44,541 nt of DNA from the NCBI GenBank assembly GCA_029243225.1, contig JAQWSL010000005.1, forward strand, positions 1 through 44,541. Reading direction: 5' to 3'. Position 1 is the first letter of the stretch. The number at the start of each line of letters is the position of its first letter. Of this stretch, positions 1-8,311 are shown in pieces. This DNA comes from Flavobacteriales bacterium. Its GTDB lineage: Bacteria; Bacteroidota; Bacteroidia; Flavobacteriales_D; Parvicellaceae. The notes under the pieces are model-generated. The model saw nothing but the letters and a program-made list of their open reading frames with translations, was not told the origin of the DNA and did no database searches. A program made the translations under genes and the position numbers.

Positions 1-1095
1 CATCTTGGTTTTATTGGAATAGCTAAGAGATATTAAATATATGCCTTTTTCAAAACTTTCTAAGGAGATTGAAGAATCCTTAACTGATTTAAGTAACCTT
101 CCGTTTAAATCAAATACTTTAACATTTAAAGGTTCAGAATAGTCACCTAATCTAAATGAAACACTATTTTTTGTAGGGTTAGGAAAAACATTTATTTCCA
201 GCGTTTGAGACTCAGAAACATGGGTGCTTTCTGAACAGCTCTTACCGTTTAAGAAATCCCAAATAATCTCTGGGGAATAAAAATCCATATTGATGTTTCC
301 TAAACCACCTATTAGGGTTGGTATTCCTGGCCATTGGTGTCCTCCCCCATTAATTTTTATTAATTCTAATGAGCTATTTAAACAGCCTGAATAAATGTGT
401 CTTTCAGGGGATGAAAAATCAAAAATATTATTATCTGGCATTGGTGTTATTTGAGGAGATAAATTACACCCTAAATGAGACCGCCATTTTTCTATGCTTT
501 CGTCCACTGAAACGCCTGATGAAGCACCACCATTATAGCTTACAACAGGGTCTGATGTTCCGTGTATGTGTAAAACAGATGTAGGATGACTAGGAAAACA
601 GTTATTATAAACTGTATCACTCATGTTTCCAGAAACTGTAGCTATTGCCGCAAAACAAAAAGAAGACTCACAAGCTAATTTATGAGACATAAACCCTCCT
701 GTGGAAAATCCACACAAATATCTTTTAAATGGATCTGAGTTAAAGTTAGTTTCAAAATAAGTATAGAGAGTTTCAATAAAACCAAGATCGTCCGCTGTTG
801 AAACTGTAACGTTCATGTTTGCATTAAATGAATTGTTAATTCCATCTGGATAGCAAACAATAAAATTATTGTCTTCAGCAATGTCATTAAAGCCAGTAAT
901 ATTCATAATGCCATTTCCAGTTTGAGTTAGACCATGCATTACAACTAACAATGGAAGATGATCCGAAGAATTCCAGTTTGAAGGAGTATAATAAACAAAA
1001 TCTCTAGTAACTCCGTCATGCTGAATTGAAGAGTTTATTTGAGTTTTAAAAGAACTAAAAACAAATATTAAAAAGAGTAAACTAAGACACCTCAT
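1..1095 (-). CDS. Secreted LpqC/PHB-depolymerase-like esterase with T9SS sorting domain (3' partial)
   Basis: The gene starts at ATG 1095 and runs off the left edge in frame, giving 365 codons without a stop. Residues 1-18 form a signal peptide. An alpha/beta-hydrolase fold follows, with MHGLTQTG (oxyanion region, about 53), nucleophile motif GFSTGG (Ser131), Asp182 in GTSDPV and His253 in GGGHQWPG. That order and those motifs match the LpqC / poly(3-hydroxybutyrate) depolymerase / feruloyl esterase family. From about residue 300 the motif VFPNPTKN and a DLNGR motif start a type A T9SS C-terminal sorting domain, so the protein is probably exported through the outer membrane. The substrate cannot be read from the sequence; an ester of a plant or algal polymer or a polyester is possible. 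Only the last part of the sorting domain is missing. The next gene in the same direction ends 66 bp upstream. Confidence 0.88.
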   Translation of the reverse strand, partial: MRCLSLLFLIFVFSSFKTQINSSIQHDGVTRDFVYYTPSNWNSSDHLPLLVVMHGLTQTGNGIMNITGFNDIAEDNNFIVCYPDGINNSFNANMNVTVSTADDLGFIETLYTYFETNFNSDPFKRYLCGFSTGGFMSHKLACESSFCFAAIATVSGNMSDTVYNNCFPSHPTSVLHIHGTSDPVVSYNGGASSGVSVDESIEKWRSHLGCNLSPQITPMPDNNIFDFSSPERHIYSGCLNSSLELIKINGGGHQWPGIPTLIGGLGNINMDFYSPEIIWDFLNGKSCSESTHVSESQTLEINVFPNPTKNSVSFRLGDYSEPLNVKVFDLNGRLLKSVKDSSISLESFEKGIYLISLSYSNKTKM

Positions 1096-1160
1096 TTTCT
1101 AAATTTACATAAAGATTTTCACATATAAAAAAGGACAATTTGTTATAAATCTTCCTGCAC

Positions 1161-1745
1161 TTAAGTTCTTTTAGTTAATTCGATCCAATACTCCTTACCC
1201 ATTCTAGAGAAATGGGAATTCCTACATTTTTCAAAAATTAAAATATCAAAAAAAGGTTCAAACAGTTTTAAGTATTCGGATTTATCCCCTCCATATGGTG
1301 GATCTTCTTTTAGGGGAATATCATAAAAAAGTAAGCCAACAATTTTTCCACCTTTGTTAAGCAAGCTATAACACATCTTAACATATTCTTCTCTTAGTTT
1401 TGGATTTATAGCACAAAAAAATGTTTGTTCAATTATTAGATCAAATTTTTGATTCATTGAAAGATTAAAAAAATCAGCTTCAATTAACTGTTTTTCTGGG
1501 AAATTAGCAATACGTTTTTTTATGTTTTGTAAAGGTTCTTTGGCTAAATCTACAACTGTAGTATTAATATAACCATTTAAAAATAGATATTCTGCTTCAT
1601 ATCCGTTTCCAGAACCTGGAATTAAAATATTAAGTTGTTTATTATTTAGCTTATCTACAAAAGCTTTAATGGGTGGAGACACCTTTCCTAGATCCCAGGC
1701 TGTAGTATTTTGAATATAACGGTGAGACCAATATTGTTTATTCAA
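1161..1745 (-). CDS. TPMT-like SAM-dependent methyltransferase
   Basis: The protein belongs to the thiopurine S-methyltransferase-like class I methyltransferases. Near the start it has the family's NKQYWSHRY...TTAWDLG segment, followed by the SAM-binding IPGSGNGYEAEYL motif and an acidic VVDLA at the end of the second strand. The family uses SAM to methylate thiols and, in some members, selenium or tellurium compounds; the substrate here is unknown. Start choice: an ATG at 1787 or 1775 would overlap the upstream rhodanese gene by up to 50 bp. I prefer TTG 1745, whose bases interlock with the rhodanese stop and which begins right at the conserved NKQYW block. Translation is probably coupled to the rhodanese gene. 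Confidence 0.82.
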   Translation of the reverse strand: MNKQYWSHRYIQNTTAWDLGKVSPPIKAFVDKLNNKQLNILIPGSGNGYEAEYLFLNGYINTTVVDLAKEPLQNIKKRIANFPEKQLIEADFFNLSMNQKFDLIIEQTFFCAINPKLREEYVKMCYSLLNKGGKIVGLLFYDIPLKEDPPYGGDKSEYLKLFEPFFDILIFEKCRNSHFSRMGKEYWIELTKRT

Positions 1746-2037
1746 AGCTGCATAAATTTTGCCAAGCACCAGCATTATGAGCAACAATACCGTTTTGTTT
1801 TAAAATTGACTTTGCTCTTGCCGCTCTTGCTCCAGATTTACAAACAAGAATAACTTCTTTATTCTTAATTTTTTCAAGCTTCATTTCAAGAGTATTTAAT
1901 GGAATATTTTCACTTGATTTTAAATGCCCTGCTTTAAATTCTGAAGGTGTTCTAACATCAATAACAACTGCTCCAGTTTCTAAAAGCTCTTTATAATTAA
2001 CGCGCTCTCCAAATAATGACTTTATTAGCTTTAGCAT
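1738..2037 (-). CDS. Single-domain rhodanese-like protein
   Basis: This 99-residue single rhodanese domain has no signal peptide. VIDVRTPSEFKAGH (about 25-38) is the conserved entry motif, and CKSGARA with Cys66 is the active-site loop expected to carry a persulfide. Stand-alone domains of this type act as sulfurtransferases or sulfur carriers. The gene overlaps or abuts the downstream TPMT-like methyltransferase, so the pair may handle a sulfur (or selenium/tellurium) substrate together; that link is inference. The ATG at 2037 is the natural start. The SIMPL gene upstream ends 45 bp away in the same direction. Confidence 0.9.
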   Translation of the reverse strand: MLKLIKSLFGERVNYKELLETGAVVIDVRTPSEFKAGHLKSSENIPLNTLEMKLEKIKNKEVILVCKSGARAARAKSILKQNGIVAHNAGAWQNLCSFE

Positions 2038-2082
2038 ATTTATTTTTGATTTAAATTAATAAATATTAAAACTTTTTAGCAA

Positions 2083-2820
2083 CTAATTTTCAATTTTATA
2101 CTCTAAATCCATTGTAATTGATGCAGTCTTTTTTCTAGATGAAGTATTAAATGTGCCTCCCCAAGAATAGCTTTCTCCACTATTCTGCCCTACTATTTGC
2201 AACACTCCCATATCTGCACTAATTAAATCTCCTAGCTCTGCACCAGAATTCATGGCAATTTTTTCTGCTCTAATTCTTGCATCTTCTGTTGCCTTAGAGA
2301 TTAGGTCTATTTTTAAATTAGAAAGCCCACTAAAATAATACCTAGGCTCAAAAGAATAAAAACGTACACCACTATTTAAAACTTCGGTAATTAATCTAGA
2401 AACTTTCTCTACCTTATCTACATCGTTAGATTCGATCATCACCTGCTGGCTTAGCTCGTAGCCCAAAAACTCATCCCCTATAATTTTACCTTCATTGGAA
2501 TACAAAGTCTTGTTAATTTCATTGGTTCTAACGGCACCAAAAATAATTTCCGCATCGGTTAAGCCTTTAGATACTAAAAAATTTTGAACAATACTTTTGT
2601 CTTTGTTTATCTGAGAATAAGCATCTTTAAGATTACTGTTTTCTTTAGTAAATTTACCTTCCCATACGATTAAATCTGAGTCAAAATTGGTTTGTCCCAT
2701 GCCTTTCACCTCCACATATCCTGTATGATCTTTAGGGTATCTGTTTAAATAAGTATAAGATAGAATTATGGTTGCTACAATTAATGCTATTGAAAAAATA
2801 AGTGCGCTCGTCTGTTTCAT
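2083..2820 (-). CDS. SIMPL-domain (DUF541, YggE-like) exported protein
   Basis: The protein has 245 residues and an N-terminal membrane anchor or uncleaved signal (about residues 7-26, IFSIALIVATIILSY). The SIMPL domain follows: YVEVKGMGQ, the alternating helix/strand region and the KATEDARIRAEKIAMNSGAELG segment, which is the hallmark of the YggE/DUF541 family. Members lie in the periplasm or are membrane-anchored; some have been linked to oxidative stress, but the biochemical role is not settled. Upstream lies the 790-residue CAP protein gene on the same strand, 25 bp away, so the two may be co-transcribed. The ATG at 2820 gives the complete anchor. Confidence 0.88.
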   Translation of the reverse strand: MKQTSALIFSIALIVATIILSYTYLNRYPKDHTGYVEVKGMGQTNFDSDLIVWEGKFTKENSNLKDAYSQINKDKSIVQNFLVSKGLTDAEIIFGAVRTNEINKTLYSNEGKIIGDEFLGYELSQQVMIESNDVDKVEKVSRLITEVLNSGVRFYSFEPRYYFSGLSNLKIDLISKATEDARIRAEKIAMNSGAELGDLISADMGVLQIVGQNSGESYSWGGTFNTSSRKKTASITMDLEYKIEN

Positions 2821-2845
2821 AGTTGTTTATTTTATTGATTTATAA

Positions 2846-5218
2846 TTAATTATTAGTGTATTCATTTTCTTTTTGAATTGAAAAAGGAAGAACATCGTAT
2901 TCAAAATTTACTCTTTCTCCGTTTTCTTTATAAACATCTAAAAGAATAACTTTTATTGGCTTTTCTAAATTCAATTCCGAATTAATGTTCCAGCTTATTG
3001 TATTTTGAGCATATCCTAATTTTAATGTTTCTTTTTTAACTTTTTTATTTACTCCATCTTGTTTTACCAAGATTTTAACTTTAGAAAAATCTGCACCAAC
3101 AAGTGAAAATGACCAAGGATAATTATATAAAAATTCTTTAGGAAAATATCCCTGCATTGGCCAAGTAATTGGAAATTCCTTATAAAAATTCTCTGATTTA
3201 TAATCATTCTCATCTGTAATTACAACCAAACAATTGTAACCATCTGTGAAACCATATTCTGATTCACTACAAGTAGAACCTGTTCCAAAATGAGTATTAA
3301 AAGGGTTTATTATCCACCTTCTGTGCCCCACTCCAGAAACACCAGCGTCTGCTATATAACCATCAATACAATCTGCACTCCATCTTCCAGCATACAAATT
3401 TCCATGAGAAGCCCCTTTATAGCCACTCTCAGAATAACAGCTGTAGTTTTTTTTAGGGTGATGATCCAATAAACTATTGGCATTCATAATTAATGCAGCA
3501 GCTTGAGCTTGCTGGTTGTACTCTTGCTTAAAAGTCACATCATCAGAAATACCTGTCATTCTTCTAAAGAATTTAATTCGCTCCAACATATTATCATAAT
3601 ATTTTTCTGAAAGTGAACCAGCATTACAATGTTTTAAGTCTCCTGACCAATTCACATCCTCGACAGTTAAAGAGCTAGATTGGTGAGAGAAGACATAATC
3701 CTTAATGAGGTATTGCTTTCTTAGCTCCATCAATTTTTTATTTTCTGAGTAAAGATGATTTGCCAGCACCATTTCATTACACATACTTTTGGTCTTGTTA
3801 CTGTCTAACAGCTTTTTAAAACATGGAATAAACCACAGCGAATGATGGGCTCTTTTTTTATGAGGATTTAAATAAGATACTTTTAACAATCTATTTACTG
3901 CAGTCTCATAGTTATTAGACCGCACATCTATACTTATTTTTTCTTCATAGATTTCATCAACAAGCTTAATAAAATTATTGAAATCTTCTGTATAGTAAGC
4001 ATCCCAAGAATCATTAGAAACAAGCTCAGGAATAACATCACATATGGCTTCGAAATTATCAAAGCAAATTCCTTTAATTTGATCTTTATAAAAAGAAGAG
4101 TCGTAATTTAAAATGGTATTCCAATTTTTCATTTCTCTCTTAAGGTCTTTAATATTTCCTTCTTCTAAAGCATCCAAAGAACGGGATAAAAACAAATCTG
4201 CCCATAGATTGTCTTTGAAAGCAAATACTTTCTTTTTATAGTAATCTCCGTATGGCACTACCAACTCAATAGAATCTCCATTAAACGGCATTCCATTAGT
4301 AGATATTTGTTGTTTAAATTTAGCACCTAAGTCATTAGATTTGTACATGTTAGCATAGTGATAGTGAATAAATGCATTTTTCGCATGGCTCTCTTTTACA
4401 AGTGAAGGGTCAATAACATTTATTTTATCGTAAAAGTCTCTAGCTAAACTAAGCTCAATTGAAGATACTTTTGAAAGAGTATCTGAAAGTGATTTTTGGA
4501 AAGAAAGAGATTGAGCGTATATGTTTTTTTTAAAAGAATTTGTGGCTAGTTCTCCGTGCATGTAATTCTTAAGAACAGCATAATTATTAGACTTAAATAA
4601 TCTCATAAATTGTTTTTCGAAGAGTTTATCTAATTTATGTCTGTTATTTTCAGATAGAACTAAACTCTTGTTATTGTGGGCACTAATTAATTTTTTTAAC
4701 GTGTAGCTATATAAACCAATATATTCACTTTTGTAATCGTTAATTTCTAAATTATATGCCGCCAATAAAAATTGACTGAGTTCATTGTTAGATGCTTCAA
4801 AATACTTTGCTGCAGATCTGCTTTTTGAACCTCTATTAATTAAAGAAATCATATTACACAAGCTAGAATCGTACAGCTCTTTAGCTTTCTGGTTATACTC
4901 CAAATCTGAGTATCTTTTGTATTTATAGGCTCTTTTTAAATATCTATTGGCATAGGAGAGATTAGATGCCGATTCTTTAATTGTATTTTTTTGTTTTTTA
5001 AGGTAAATTTCAAAAAGTATATCGTAATACTCTGCTCTAATTTCTCTAGAGATTTTGTTTCTCGATTGATTCATAAACCATAGCGATAAATCGTATTTAT
5101 TTTTCTTAAAATAGTACTTACCCATTTTGTATAAAACAGGCTGACCGGCATTATAGATTAAAGAAATAGAAAGAAAAAAAGTGGTGACAATTGATTTATA
5201 TACACTAGAAGCATTCAT
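2846..5218 (-). CDS. Large CAP/SCP-domain secreted protein with helical N-terminal region
   Basis: The protein has 790 residues. An N-terminal hydrophobic segment (about 8-25) is probably a signal peptide or anchor. Residues about 30-500 are charged and helical, with repeated Tyr/Leu/Asn patterns that look like degenerate TPR-type helical repeats. A CAP (SCP/PR-1) domain lies at about 535-680: NMLERIKFFRRMTG, YNQQAQAAALIM, a SHGNLYAGRW-like region and GVGHRRWIINP at 631, with several cysteines. About 110 residues of probable beta structure follow. CAP domains are secreted; bacterial members have no single established activity. The neighbouring gene is a second, minimal CAP protein on the same strand, 104 bp upstream. 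I see no T9SS sorting motif. The N-terminal half is not recognised beyond its helical character. Confidence 0.82.
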   Translation of the reverse strand: MNASSVYKSIVTTFFLSISLIYNAGQPVLYKMGKYYFKKNKYDLSLWFMNQSRNKISREIRAEYYDILFEIYLKKQKNTIKESASNLSYANRYLKRAYKYKRYSDLEYNQKAKELYDSSLCNMISLINRGSKSRSAAKYFEASNNELSQFLLAAYNLEINDYKSEYIGLYSYTLKKLISAHNNKSLVLSENNRHKLDKLFEKQFMRLFKSNNYAVLKNYMHGELATNSFKKNIYAQSLSFQKSLSDTLSKVSSIELSLARDFYDKINVIDPSLVKESHAKNAFIHYHYANMYKSNDLGAKFKQQISTNGMPFNGDSIELVVPYGDYYKKKVFAFKDNLWADLFLSRSLDALEEGNIKDLKREMKNWNTILNYDSSFYKDQIKGICFDNFEAICDVIPELVSNDSWDAYYTEDFNNFIKLVDEIYEEKISIDVRSNNYETAVNRLLKVSYLNPHKKRAHHSLWFIPCFKKLLDSNKTKSMCNEMVLANHLYSENKKLMELRKQYLIKDYVFSHQSSSLTVEDVNWSGDLKHCNAGSLSEKYYDNMLERIKFFRRMTGISDDVTFKQEYNQQAQAAALIMNANSLLDHHPKKNYSCYSESGYKGASHGNLYAGRWSADCIDGYIADAGVSGVGHRRWIINPFNTHFGTGSTCSESEYGFTDGYNCLVVITDENDYKSENFYKEFPITWPMQGYFPKEFLYNYPWSFSLVGADFSKVKILVKQDGVNKKVKKETLKLGYAQNTISWNINSELNLEKPIKVILLDVYKENGERVNFEYDVLPFSIQKENEYTNN

Positions 5219-5322
5219 ATTTTAAAGTATTAAATGATTAAGAGTAAATATTTATCTATAGTTCTGTTATTTAAGGTTTCTATATTTATAATTACAAAAT
5301 AAAAAAAAGGAACATTTTTTAT

Positions 5323-5916
5323 TTATCTACTAAAGTCTGTTGTCCAGCAATGTGCATTTTTGGATCCTGGAATATGGATGTAACCAATCCCCACCAACCT
5401 ATGGTCTGGATTAAACATGTTTTTGCAATGTCCTGGTGAATTAAACCAAGAAATAAACGCTTTCATTGCTGTAGATGGTCCGTAAGCACAATTCTCATAC
5501 ACACCTCCAGAAACTCTCCAGACCTTGTCTTTAGACTCATAAATTAGAAATTTTTCAGTTCTAGCATGTTCATCACATATAAATTCCAAACTATCTGTTT
5601 CTGGGTTTCTATCATATGTATCGTGGCCAATGTAATTTTGTGTTGCCTGATCATAAGAATGATACCTTGCAGCTCTTGAAAGATCCTTATCTATCATAAC
5701 TGGTTCTAAAAGAGAATCTTTACGTGCTTTATTTAAAATTTTTAGGAATTCTTTTTCCAACATCACATTTGTGCTGGGCACATTTTCGGTGCCAAAGGCA
5801 ACACCAAAAAACTCATATCTCTTATTTGAATCTAAGTAGGAAATAAAGGAGCAAAAAAGACAAATAAGAAGAAGAGAAATTGAAAAAACAATCCATTTTT
5901 TAGAATATAAAATCAT
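5323..5916 (-). CDS. Small CAP-domain protein, membrane-anchored or secreted
   Basis: The protein has 197 residues. Residues 8-27 form a hydrophobic N-terminal anchor or signal. Residues 52-197 are a single CAP domain: LNKARKD, RAARYHSYDQ, GHDTYDR with His98, VYENCAYG with Glu141, and FNSPGHCKNMF with His163. These fit three of the CAP-cavity residues. LVGIGY and the closing CWTTDF strand finish the fold, so the domain looks complete. The upstream region of this gene, including its first four codons, is duplicated at 6702-6805 without the rest of the gene. Function is unknown; CAP proteins are extracytoplasmic. Confidence 0.88.
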   Translation of the reverse strand: MILYSKKWIVFSISLLLICLFCSFISYLDSNKRYEFFGVAFGTENVPSTNVMLEKEFLKILNKARKDSLLEPVMIDKDLSRAARYHSYDQATQNYIGHDTYDRNPETDSLEFICDEHARTEKFLIYESKDKVWRVSGGVYENCAYGPSTAMKAFISWFNSPGHCKNMFNPDHRLVGIGYIHIPGSKNAHCWTTDFSR

Positions 5917-6006
5917 AGCTTAATGTTTATGTGAATAATGGTAAGCGTAATGATTTTTCTATAGGCGTTTGTTTAGTATTGTAATGCGTCAATACTAAAA
6001 AGGAAC
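5903..6006 (-). repeat. Duplicated CAP-gene upstream region, copy 1
   Basis: This segment covers the 5' end and upstream region of the small CAP gene and is closely matched by 6702-6805 (constant offset 799). The block from GAATATAAAATCATAGCTT through TTTTTCTATAG is identical; divergence starts only in the hairpin part. The hairpin has 10-bp arms at 5972-5981 (TTTAGTATTG) and 5990-5999 around an 8-base loop. In copy 2 one stem pair has changed on both sides, which suggests that pairing was kept. Confidence 0.85.
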
Positions 6007-6197
6007 ATTTTACATTATTATTTATTAAAAATAATCCATGAAAATTTGATAGAAATATTTCATTATTAACAAACTCCTAAAGCAAGACATAGCAAAATAA
6101 TAATCCCAAAAAAGCACCTATTTTAAAATTTTATCTAATTTGTTTTTTCTTTATAAAATTTATGATAATAAATTATCACAATAAACGTTATTATTAA

Positions 6198-6560
6198 ATG
6201 AAAATATCAAAATTATTTATACCATTAATTTCTATTACCTTCTTAATTTCTTCCTGCAACAAAAACGAAGCAGTATCGATGCATTGGGATCAAACAGGTT
6301 GTTCTAACCCTTGGGACGAACACATTAATCTAGATACGTTTACTATTGAGGGGTATCATCAAGGAATTTATGACTACCTATCACATGAAGGAATTACAGC
6401 AAATTATATTTCATCTAAATTTGATTCTTCAAAAGTAGAATTGTGTTTTGCTTGTCATTGCAAAACAGGAGATATAATTGAAATTAATATCCCCAAAAAA
6501 AACAAAAGAAAATTGGAAAGGTTAGGCTGTAATAATCAATTTGGTTTGACTTTTTATTAA
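6198..6560 (+). CDS. Small lipoprotein of unknown function
   Basis: The protein has 120 residues. The N-terminus MKISKLFIPLISITFLISSC is a lipoprotein signal peptide with Cys20 as the expected lipidation site, so the mature protein has about 101 residues. It is rich in Trp, His and Cys near its start (MHWDQTGCSNPWDEH) and has a second cluster CFACHCKTG near residue 93. I do not recognise a family. The Cys/His clusters might bind a metal or form disulfides; this is speculation. The gene stands alone on the plus strand between two oppositely oriented genes, downstream of a 281-bp region that includes copy 1 of the duplicated CAP upstream segment. Confidence 0.72.
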   Translation: MKISKLFIPLISITFLISSCNKNEAVSMHWDQTGCSNPWDEHINLDTFTIEGYHQGIYDYLSHEGITANYISSKFDSSKVELCFACHCKTGDIIEINIPKKNKRKLERLGCNNQFGLTFY

Positions 6561-6585
6561 ATATTACAGCATCAGATTAAACAAA

Positions 6586-6706
6586 ATTTCTAGCACAAGA
6601 ACATCCTAAAAACAAAAAAGGTGCTAAGAATAATCTTAAAACCTTCATTTACAAGTGATTGACCTGGTTGTACGAAGGAGATTTAATTCGCTAGGCTCAG
6701 TGAATA
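6586..6706. repeat. Composite intergenic repeat, copy A
   Basis: Two modules occur here in the same order as at 10003-10106: a TTTCTAGC(G/A)CAAGA motif, and further on ACGA..AGATTTA..TTCGCTA(G/C)GCTCAGTGAATA. The second module resembles the CTTCG(A)CTACGCTCAGTG palindromic element that I recall as common in Bacteroidota intergenic DNA. Together the two copies bracket the dimethylformamidase-like and CotH-like genes. Confidence 0.6.
6609..6645 (-). terminator. Probable intrinsic terminator
   Basis: Read on the minus strand, AAGGT / ACCTT (6641-6645 with 6618-6622) and TAAGA / TCTTA (6634-6638 with 6625-6629) form a stem with a 2+2 internal loop and a four-base loop. TTTTTTGTTTTT follows. It would end minus-strand transcripts coming from the dimethylformamidase-like gene about 215 bp earlier. 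Confidence 0.5.
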
Positions 6707-6805
6707 TAAAATCATAGCTTAATGTTTATGTGAATAATGGTAAGCGTAATGATTTTTCTATAGACGATTGTTTAGTAGTGTAATAAAACTCTACTAAAAA
6801 GGAAC
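6702..6805 (-). repeat. Duplicated CAP-gene upstream region, copy 2 (orphan)
   Basis: This is the second copy of the region upstream of the small CAP gene. It keeps the ATG (6713-6715) and the first four codons, then switches to unrelated sequence (the REP-like element) and meets a stop after about ten codons. The hairpin arms are TTTAGTAGTG (6771-6780) and CTCTACTAAA (6789-6798); compared with copy 1, one pair changed from T-A to G-C and one mismatch arose. Confidence 0.8.
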
Positions 6806-6860
6806 TTTACTAGAAATTTTATTTTAACTTTTGAATGATCAAGTAAAATGATATTTGAAA

Positions 6861-8255
6861 TTAATTTGGCCCATTAGTAGTTGCATCTTCAATTAAATTC
6901 AATAGAACCTTAAAACATGTACTACTATCTTTCTTATAGATTGACTGTGTAAATGTCATTGATGAAGCATTAAAAATCCATCCACCTGTATTGAACTCTT
7001 TAATAACCATCTGAGCGGGACCAACACTATTTAGGCCTGTAGCAAGAACTTGAAACCCATTCGAATTATTACCAATTTTATCTGTTTCCCATCCAGATCC
7101 TTCAGTAAATATGGTATCTCCATAGATCAGATTACAACCTTCAAAAACCCAGTGATCATTTAAATCAACCTTAAAAGATGAACTTTTTGGGTACGTAACA
7201 TCAGAATAGTATGTCCCTATCATAGATCGAGTTAAATTTGGGTCAATTTCATCATAAACCTTTATTCCTTTTTCATAAAACTCAACTTCTCGATAAATGT
7301 TATTTCCTGATGCAAAAACAACATGACCACCATTGGAACAATATGTTTGCAGTTTACCAATCATTTCCTGAGACCAATACTCAGAGTGCATATGAAAAAT
7401 AATTAAATCAGAATTATAAATATCTGCATTATATGCAAAATCTATATCTGAATAAACACCATAAGAAATAGATTTTTCCTCAAGGAATTTCACTAAATAT
7501 TGCTCCCCCATAAAATGTTGGATGTAATTTGGAATAGTATCGTATGACAAAATTGGATTATTGTGATTCCCAAAAGTATCTATTTCTGTAATCTTTCCAG
7601 ATTGACAAAATAATTTAGATCTATTTTCATCTAAATAACCAGTCTCATTAATCATAAACGAATAAGGCCTTTGATTTGAACAATAAGTTATAGGTTTTAA
7701 TTTAGGAAAAAATGGAATGATTTTCTGAAAATATAATGGTGAAACATTATCTACATAATTACTTTTACCACCATAATTATTATATGCTTGCCAAGTATTA
7801 GTACTTGCTATAATAGAAATTGATTTTGCTTTTTTTGGAGATATTATAATTGGATGACAATAGAAATTGTTAGGGTTATTTTTTTTAAAGACTTTAAAAT
7901 AATAATACCCAGAGTTTAGAGAGTCTGAATTAATAACAAGATTAGTTCTCCAAGCAAATCCTACAATAGGATTATAATTGTTAGATTGATTAAATTTTTC
8001 GAAATTAATTGAATCTAATATCAATGTTAAAGAGTCATCAATTTTGAACAACTGACCAAAACAATCATCTTTAGAATGAATTTTCAGTTCAATAGGTTCT
8101 CCAACAGTAAAAGATGCTTTTTCTGTAAAAGCAAGGACATCATCTAACTTCATATCATAACTTTGATAAAAAGTTATTCGAGTATATACAAAATGAGAAA
8201 CAGAAACCAACAATATTAAAAATAGAGCAATTAATATCCATTGAAGAGTTTTCAT
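6861..8255 (-). CDS. N,N-dimethylformamidase large-subunit-like membrane-anchored protein
   Basis: I chose ATG 8255 (464 residues) because it begins directly with the hydrophobic anchor (about residues 4-24). A longer frame up to 8357 would overlap the divergent gene and adds a non-conserved leader. Residues about 145-340 carry the conserved core of the N,N-dimethylformamidase beta-subunit family: NTWQAYNNYGG (153-163), the NQRPYSF segment, a DIDF region, and HSEYW (290-294) before a GGHVVFASGN strand. The HxE pair matches the His/Glu iron ligands known for dimethylformamidase; a Tyr in AYNNYGG could be the third. The N-terminal region (about 40-140) looks like a beta-sandwich. Proteins of this family without the small subunit are common and mostly uncharacterised, so an amidase role is only a possibility. 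Confidence 0.75.
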   Translation of the reverse strand: MKTLQWILIALFLILLVSVSHFVYTRITFYQSYDMKLDDVLAFTEKASFTVGEPIELKIHSKDDCFGQLFKIDDSLTLILDSINFEKFNQSNNYNPIVGFAWRTNLVINSDSLNSGYYYFKVFKKNNPNNFYCHPIIISPKKAKSISIIASTNTWQAYNNYGGKSNYVDNVSPLYFQKIIPFFPKLKPITYCSNQRPYSFMINETGYLDENRSKLFCQSGKITEIDTFGNHNNPILSYDTIPNYIQHFMGEQYLVKFLEEKSISYGVYSDIDFAYNADIYNSDLIIFHMHSEYWSQEMIGKLQTYCSNGGHVVFASGNNIYREVEFYEKGIKVYDEIDPNLTRSMIGTYYSDVTYPKSSSFKVDLNDHWVFEGCNLIYGDTIFTEGSGWETDKIGNNSNGFQVLATGLNSVGPAQMVIKEFNTGGWIFNASSMTFTQSIYKKDSSTCFKVLLNLIEDATTNGPN

Positions 8256-8311
8256 TTTATATTGTTTAAAGCTAAATTGTGAATTATTCAATAAATATAA
8301 ATTGAATAGCT
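8256..8311. promoter_or_regulatory. Short divergent promoter region
   Basis: Only 56 bp separate the start codons of the dimethylformamidase-like (minus) and CotH-like (plus) genes, so their promoters must overlap each other or lie in the coding ends. The stretch is almost all A and T. I could not assign an unambiguous TAnnTTTG element on either strand. Confidence 0.4.

Larger units (their letters stand above)
6561..6860. other. Intergenic region with terminator, composite repeat and CAP-promoter copy
   Basis: This 300-bp gap separates the lipoprotein stop from the stop of the dimethylformamidase-like gene. It holds an ATTTCTAGCACAAGAACAT motif (6586-6604), a hairpin with a T-tract on the minus strand (6609-6645), a REP-like TTCGCTAGGCTCAGTGAATA element (6687-6706) and then the second CAP upstream copy (6702-6805). 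No supported gene is present; the copied CAP start codon reads only about ten codons before a stop. Confidence 0.7.

Noticed and set aside
369-584. Plus-strand reading frame inside the esterase region
   Set aside because: It lies antisense to a clear 365-codon esterase/T9SS frame and has no recognisable domain.
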